The notes beneath the pieces were generated by a model. That model had not been told where the DNA came from, did no database searches, and was given only the letters and a program-made list of their open reading frames with translations. Positions 57,733 to 64,000 of a stretch of DNA of 64,000 nucleotides are shown one piece after another (positions within the stretch are counted from its first letter, which is position 1; each line of letters starts with the position of its first letter). The position numbers and the translations under genes are program-made. Origin of the DNA: Irpex lacteus (lineage: Eukaryota > Basidiomycota > Agaricomycetes > Polyporales > Irpicaceae); contig MQVO02000011.1 of assembly GCA_001986395.2 (NCBI GenBank), forward strand, positions 930,001-994,000. The letters are read 5' to 3'.

Positions 57733-59653
57733 ATGACTCGATAAGTAAAGCTACGTTAAGTATGCGAATAAACTAGCGCTCTTGTAGCCGTAAATCACAA
57801 GATGGGCGGTCGCCTCGACTTGAGTATGCTTCTGTTCTTTTCTCGTTCTGCATGCGCCATACGTCCTAAAAGAGTTCGAAAGACAGTTAGAAGAACCTAT
57901 GTTTCGCGAATGACACTTTGCCGTTCGGCTTTTCGAAGGTTCGCATTGCGGACGAACCACTTGGCGGAATTCCGGAAGCACTTATCGTATGTCCATCTTT
58001 CATTCTTTGCGACTGTCTGGTGAGACGTTGATAGTATTGTCAGGGAATCGTATTGGCCAGAAGCTTAGAATGCTGTCATCGGAGAATTCAGTTGGTAACA
58101 TATTCAACAATGACAAGGTCAGGTGAATATCAGCGAGTTCGTTCATTTGCCGTCGTGGTTTGTGCACTGAGGATACCCTCCTAGCTTTACTACACGTGTG
58201 ATCGGTGACCTCGCCAATTGAGGCTTCCTGTCAGTCTTATGTCGCGTACTAGTAGTCTGCAAGATACTGCTGAGTCTGGCCCCACTTGCCCCAAGTCCTC
58301 TGCGATCACGAATCTCTCAATCATTGCGAACCTCGGTAACTTGAAGGCGAGCCGCAAACCCTTGGCCCATTCTGCGTCCATCGCCCACCGCTGTATATTT
58401 GTGTCACAATAGCTAACGGTTGTTCTAGACATCAGCTGGATGTCGACACACACATTATCTGCCGATGGCCAAGGATGCAAGAACTAGTTGATTCCAGAGA
58501 AAGTGCTAGATCAGGGTACAGGGTATAGCGTCTCAGAATTACAAACAGTGCCGACAACCTCGCATCTAGGTTCTCATACACAACGCCGGAACCGCTATCC
58601 CAGCTTCAATTTTCAGCACAGGTACCAGACCGTCGCCAGTCTTCACATGCGCTGGACAAGCCCAATGTCTTGGGGCAATGAAAATGCTTGCGCTTTCTCA
58701 CGACTGGAAACTTGCTGGCCGAAAGGAAGTGAAGAAAGCGACATGTGTCCAACTCACAACCGACACGCGTAAGACAAGCTATCGCCCATCCTACAATGCT
58801 TCAACACTTTACTCACGTCGAATACCTTCTCAGTGGCTCCGTCAGGAAGGCTAGTAAATGTCTGCGGTTTGATGCAGTACATGACCGTGCGTAATTTCTG
58901 CATCGATTGTCAGTAGTTGTAAACTATTTTCCGACCGTAGCTAATGTTTTCCGTACAATGTAGGTTGCAGGTTGAACGAAAACACTCATCCAATACTATT
59001 GGCAAATCACGACTCAGAGTCAAGGTTTCCGAAGCTCACTCCCGCGAGTCACAGGGTTCCTTTCATTAGATCGCAGCAAACATTATAAGCATGGTAGTGG
59101 CGTGCATTGTTACGCGGGATAGTTATGCTTAGCTACATGTTCTCGCGGATCCTGAAAGATCTAGCTCTATGAACTGTGGCACAGTCATGACATGGAAATA
59201 GTGACGTGGTTTGTCCTTCTATCTCCTCGACAAAATCAAGTCAATTTCCCCGCTGATTGTGAACACTCGTAGATCCACCTCATATAGACCTTCGCTGCCC
59301 AGGCGTGGCCAAGTGTTTCAGAAATTAATCTTCTTTTATGGTACGGCGTTCTGATTCGGATAAGGAGCTATCGTCGGGGTACTTGGGTTTTTGAGAGAAA
59401 TAGAAAACCAGGTACAAATAAGGTATGCTCTCAGCACCGAACCATTATTGAATGTTGAAATTTGACGAAGTGAACTTTCCCCATATTTTGGGCCACTGTT
59501 CGTCATTCAAAGAACGAACGTGTCATGGAGGCCCTGCGACCCAAATACATCTATATGGAAACACTCCACCGACATAATGCGCCTTGATATTTATATGTCT
59601 GGTATGGTTGGGGGTCGCACCAGCCAAACATATTCACCGCCATTGTACACGCA
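57733..59653. other. long intergenic region
   Basis: About 1.9 kb without a supported gene. A 96-codon minus-strand open frame (58480-58190) contains protein-like sequence (WAKGLRLAFKLPRFAMIERF) but no exon partner was found. Confidence 0.45.
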
Positions 59654-61617
59654 ATGGATCCCGCAAGCGCTGCCATAGGAATCGCGGCCTTTGGTTTCAC
59701 TGTGTTTAACAAGTTCAACGAGGTCCTCAAGACAATCAGAGGGGCCTCAGAGCAGTTGGAGGCTCTTCGAGAGCTCTCGACAGACATCGAGGTGCTACTG
59801 GCGGCTGTGGAAACCGCGAACTCCAATGCGCATGTGCACTTCCGCACCCCTGCAGAGCTTGAATACCTTGAGCGACTACGTGCGCGAGCACGGAGGCATC
59901 TCGAGGCAGTCAACGATTTTGCAGAGAAGGTCCAACGGCCATCGCAAGATGGCACAGGAGCGTTTAAGGTCAAGGTGTTCAACTGGTTCATCAAGAAGAA
60001 AGAATTCGACGATATCTTAGGCAAGATGAATGACTTGAGGTCCGCTCTCGGGCTCATAATGGTATTCGTCAACTCGTAAGTGCATTTTTTTCAGAGCCTG
60101 AGTTAGTATGTAGTCTCAAACGATTCCTTCAGACGCTCCCAGGAAAATGTAGAGAGAATATTGGGCGAAGTTCATATCAACGTCACAGCCCTCCGTGGAG
60201 CGTTGTCCCCGCGGGTCATGCGCAGGCAAATTGAAGGATACTCGCTTTCGTGCTCGAATGGCCCACTAAGATGCCTTTATGGGTGCGATTGCCGGTGCCA
60301 TGCGCTTGCATTCAAGCCCATTATCCATAAACGACTCGTGCCGTACGTCGGTCAGGTCTACGTACCAAGACGATTGTTTCATCCACCCTGGTCGTCCTGG
60401 AGTCGCTGTGATGTACAGACTTGCCGAGGTGATTTGCTAGAAGACTTGCCGGTCAGATGGCTTCTTCCCTCGAGGGCGTTCAGTATCCAGCTTCGCCTCG
60501 GCTCCAGCAACCATCCTATCTACCTCTCTATCGGAACTCCTAGGCTCGTCGCACGTAACGCTCCTATCTGGCATCTTGTCGAGAGCGGGGATGTTGACAG
60601 CGTTCGAGACCTATTTCAGGCCAAGAAGGCGTCGGTATACGATGTTACCGACGCTGGTGGCTCTCTCATAACTGTAAGCTCCAGTCGAAGACGAGATATG
60701 TTCTTCAATAACCCTGGTTCCACTCCAGTTTGCGTGCAGGGCTTGGCAACAAAAGCCTTGCGAAAAGGCCCTCAGTATGATATCGTTTCTGGTGAACGCA
60801 GGCGCGGATGCAGGGTTTGCTGTTTCGACGAAGTAAGTGATGCTGAATACAAATGCATATAATACTCATGCGAAGATCACGCCATAGTATGTCTGCACAG
60901 GACTATCTTGTGCTGATGTCATTCAAATATCTCCTCGTCAATAGGGGAAAGGCCTTCATCGCCTCTGTCACTACCAGCCCTGTCGCAGTCGACATCTTCC
61001 GCTCCTTGCTCGACATCGACACCGTGGATGCAATAGAAGAGTACCTCGAAAGACGTGATGCCTCGGGCTTGCAGGAGTTACTTGGCCTCGCCGATGATAA
61101 TGGCATGCCCGCTACTCCTACGCTATCAGTGTCTGCCTTTCGGCTGTTGACAAAGTTCACGCCGCTTGAATACGCGACAATCTTGGCTCCGCAATACGTA
61201 CCGACCCTTCTAGAACGAGGTGAGGATGCGGTGGCGGGTGCACCGCTATGTTATGCCGTGGGATGGGGGCATACCGACTTCATCAAACCCATGCTCGATG
61301 CAGGAGCAGACGTCAACGCTCGAGATCCACGGGGAAGAACGGCGTTGCATTATGTCTGCTTTTACGGTCGGCATAACAGCTTACAAGAGCTGCTGCGCTG
61401 GGCGGACGATATCATTGATTGGAACGCCTGCACGCCTGCGGGAAAGAACGCGCTGGACCTTCTCAACGAGGGTGTCTCGACACATAATCTGTCACCTTCC
61501 GAACTTGACTACTTCCTCACCGTATTGCGTGTCAGGGTTCGCGAGTTTTCTGGAGATGAAAGCGTTTTGATGCCCGGTGCGTTCCCGGACCCCGCCTCAG
61601 CGCCGTCTCATGTGTAA
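59654..61617 (+). CDS. HeLo-like N-terminal domain / ankyrin-repeat protein
   Basis: Exons 59654-60075, 60133-60673, 60729-60832 and 60888-61617 (my preferred acceptor) give 598 residues; an acceptor at 60944 also keeps frame and would drop 19 residues. The start MDPASAAIGIAAFGFTVFNK with LEALRELSTDIEVLLAAVET is like the helical N-terminal domain of fungal STAND and HET-s/HeLo-like proteins. The middle has the cysteine-histidine cluster CLYGCDCRCH and PYVGQVYVPRR, seen in fungal ankyrin proteins. The C-terminal part has ankyrin repeats (ISFLVNAGADAGF, AVGWGHTDFIKPMLDAGADV, GRTALHYVCFYGRHNSLQEL). No NACHT or NB-ARC domain is present. Such architectures occur in fungal allorecognition and regulated cell death; that role is inferred. 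Confidence 0.75.
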
Positions 61618-62209
61618 CACAGCCAGCTGTAACTACAACACCTTCTTTACTTGGTAGTAGCCCAGTTTTGCGTGACGAGTGTAGTGATTGATCAATATCG
61701 ATCGGTTGATCCGTCGCTATGTGCCTGACGTACTGACGCTAAGTCCGACTCTATTTTTGCGCCCTCCTTCAAGTTTATACGTTGGTCGTTACCGGGGATA
61801 ATGGAAGGAAAAACATACCAAAGACTCCTGTGCTCAAATCTGCAAGCAGCAGGGTTAGATTGGTGAGTTACATGTGTATTCCGATTTCTGCGCCCTGTCG
61901 ATCCTTGCAACCTTTGACAGACGCTATGCACACGCATCAAGGATTTGCTGGAGGCATGGCAACAATGAAAGTGAGAACGTGGCTCATTTGGGAAGTAATT
62001 GTGGGATCAAGCTGAACAAGGGCTGCGAGACTTCGCCTTGATTGGTAGGGGAACGCCGACACAATTGTTAGTGGCTGATCCGCGAAACACCTTATTGCCT
62101 CTCATCCTCACCGTCTCCTTTCCCTTGACGCAGGACGTTCTCCTCACTCCCCGGGCTCTGGTTCAAGTCCACACTGTCGCTCCTTTAGTCGCTCTTTTCT
62201 TTCGGTATA
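61618..62209. other. intergenic region
   Basis: No supported gene. The open frame overlapping 62000-62300 is rejected in favour of the paralogue-supported start at 62210 in another frame. Confidence 0.5.
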
Positions 62210-64000
62210 ATGGTTTCAAGTGGCTTCTACGTCAGGGCACGTCGATTGGTCAAGTCCGCGGTAAGTCGTATCACCCAGTGACTTCACACGTACACTCACT
62301 CTAGCGGATCCAGTATGCACGTGTAACGCTGAGCGGAGTAACTCTATCGTTCTTCTTGCTCAGTGTTAGCTTCTGCATCCTTCAAATTCTCTTCCAAGGC
62401 TTCCTTTGGAACGGTGACGCCACAGCTACCAGCACCCTAGACGGGATCCTGGTTAATACTGATGTACCCGAAACGCTCCTCCGCTGGCTTACGACAAAGG
62501 GAGACGACTATCACTTGAGATTATGTACGGAGGCGCCTTTGGGTGCAACAAATGTGTCGCACATTTGCCCTACCATATTCGATAGCTCGAGCATGGCGCA
62601 GGATGACTGGGTCGCCCCTCGCAACATAAGGAAACATGTGAGTAGGCCCATACACTGACATGTAACAAGAACATAGAACTCAGAGTCATCATAGGGCTTT
62701 CACCATAATCAAAGCGCCCCTTTGCTTCTTCAAGTTAGTATGCAAGACGGAAATAGTACTGTTGAGATCACGGAGCAGTGCATGTACACCCTCTTATACC
62801 CGATGCAGAGGTACGCGTAGACATTCATGTTAGTGGGACATATTTTCAACAGAATCTGGTTCAGAATGCGAAATTCCGCGAGTGAAGAGTTGGTGTTAAT
62901 GTTCTCCCAAATATGGCTTCTTGGTATCTCCTCGTCGGCAGTAAGCGTATCCACACCTCCGATGCATATCCTAGCACTCAGAACATTCATACCAGGTTCT
63001 CAACCAATCCATCCCTCACCTCCTCGCAGTATTTGCGATGAGGATGCTCGCGACAGGCTGGTCGGCGTATACGATCTGGCGAACGCAAGACTTGAAGAGC
63101 CGACTTTGGAACATTGTTATGGCACCCAACACCCCCTGCCACACCGACTTCGAGTTCCTGCCAGGATACTTTAGAACTAGATTTGCTCTACAGGTAGGCG
63201 CGTCACCTCCCCTGATAATCTACATACTTAACCATAGTAATTTCTAGATACCTGATGTAACTCTCAATGTGGTTGCCCTGCTGTTCACGGGAGTTATGGG
63301 ATGGAGCATGATCAAGGTACCACCGTAATATTGCCTTCGCACTCATAGTTCTGACCATGTCTCCAGAGCTTCAGCCACAACATTTTCAACTGCGTCGGGC
63401 CTCCGGCGAGGATTGTACGCTTGTATGGTGTAAGTATCCTATTACACTATGACAGTCAACCATAACTAATATACTCATAGTACATGCTCACGGTGTTTGT
63501 GTGCGGACAGTTGTTGTCGTTCTTGACAACGACATCTATCTCTCTAGCTCTAAAGGAGGGCCTAACGCACACCAGGCTGGTCGGTGTCCAGATCGCGTTG
63601 TTCATCTTGGCGTTCATGGTATGTTATATCTCATCTCTGAATGCACATCTGCTCAATAGCGATCTCTACACCAGCTCACATTGATTATGATTCCGCTTGT
63701 AAGCGACTGCTCCATTTTAAGATCTAAGAACACTGTTAAGTTTGAATTCTAGGGATACTATGCAACCAGAAAGGAGAGACGACTTCCGATGGCGGTGTTC
63801 ATCATCATTCTGGTCGGGTTCATTGCGCTCTTCCTCTCGCTCTTTTCATCTGGTGCATTCCGTTTCTCGTGGCTACAGTGGCCATTCTTCGCGTCGGTCA
63901 CTGGGGTCAATTGTGCAGTCCTCATAGTTTGCGCTGTGTTCGCCATCTTGTGCAGGACGCACTTCGGCGAAGGGCTGTCTCATTACCGTAAGTACCCCTT
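62210..64000 (+). CDS. unnamed polytopic membrane protein family, copy 2 (3' end outside window)
   Basis: Exons 62210-62260, 62314-62637, 62695-62810, 62865-62940, 62996-63193, 63248-63316, 63367-63429, 63481-63618, 63675-63698 and 63753-63987, after which a donor (gtaagt) leads beyond the window. Every intron seen is in the same position and phase as in the gene at 48204. The first exon MVSSGFYVRARRLVKSA aligns with MVSFDRRNVVRLLNSA. Conserved blocks: LSFFLLSVSFCILQILFQGF, RLCTEAPLGATNVSHICPT, GWSAYTIWRTQDLKSRL, FNCVGPPARIVRLYG, LGYYATRKERR and CRTHFGEGLSHY. The luminal cysteines are conserved. Function unknown. Confidence 0.75.

Noticed and set aside
58190..58480. Minus-strand 96-codon frame with protein-like composition
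   Set aside because: No start context, no adjoining exons or domain found; may be a relic but not supportable.
60833..60944. Extra 11-nt exon (60876-60886) between ankyrin exons of the HeLo-like gene
   Set aside because: It breaks the reading frame; acceptors at 60887 or 60944 keep frame and are preferred.
61999..62304. Plus-strand frame preceding the second polytopic membrane gene
   Set aside because: The paralogue at 48204 and a matching first intron place the start at 62210 in another frame.
1..64000. CRISPR arrays, bacterial-type operons or large retrotransposons
   Set aside because: No spaced direct repeats, Shine-Dalgarno-led gene strings, or reverse transcriptase/integrase motifs were seen.

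Overview
This is an intron-dense fungal genome segment, most probably from an agaricomycete basidiomycete. Almost every gene is cut by many 48-70 nt GT-AG introns, often with CTNAC-like branch sites. The families present (DUF6533/DUF6534 seven-helix proteins, a DML1/Misato homologue, an AIM3/BBC1-type protein, DUF5648 repeats, a HeLo-like/ankyrin protein) are typical of mushroom-forming fungi. Gene models were built by joining exons by eye. For most multi-exon genes the summed exon length was checked to be a multiple of three with no internal stop; exceptions are stated.

Layout. 1-22 kb is mostly conserved genes: the 3' part of a DUF6534 membrane protein, a Kelch protein, a serine tRNA with a decayed relative upstream, a quinone-oxidoreductase-like dehydrogenase, an SLC49-like MFS transporter, a Tps3/Tsl1-like trehalose synthase subunit, DML1, an AIM3/BBC1-like protein (minus strand) and a TPR/F-box/LRR protein. 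22.8-29.3 kb is a tandem array of three DUF6533 seven-helix genes. 30-35 kb carries a URE2/GST-type glutathione transferase, a BolA2-type protein and RNase H1; a roughly 0.9 kb tandem duplication here has created a chimeric RNase H1/BolA mini-gene. 35.5-39.2 kb is a second tandem array, three DUF5648 genes with a shared 70-residue N-terminal module (minus strand). A second copy of the MFS transporter follows at 40-41.9 kb, in inverted orientation. 42-45 kb is gene-poor and holds two terminal-inverted-repeat elements. 45-64 kb holds an M28 aminopeptidase, two members of an unnamed polytopic membrane family at 48.2-50.3 kb and from 62.2 kb to the window end, a mucin-like single-pass membrane protein, an ARMT1/DUF89 phosphatase, a FluG-N-terminal-like amidohydrolase and a HeLo-like/ankyrin protein.

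The most unusual observation is in the DUF6533 array. In all three paralogues the reading frame closes only if two separate exons of two nucleotides each are spliced in. Each is bounded on both sides by introns of normal length with good splice signals. Other points of interest are the chimeric gene from the young duplication, two consecutive GC-AG introns in DML1, the serine tRNA relic and the modular DUF5648 array. No operon-like co-regulation is implied: genes are individually transcribed, and the links between neighbours are mainly duplication history.
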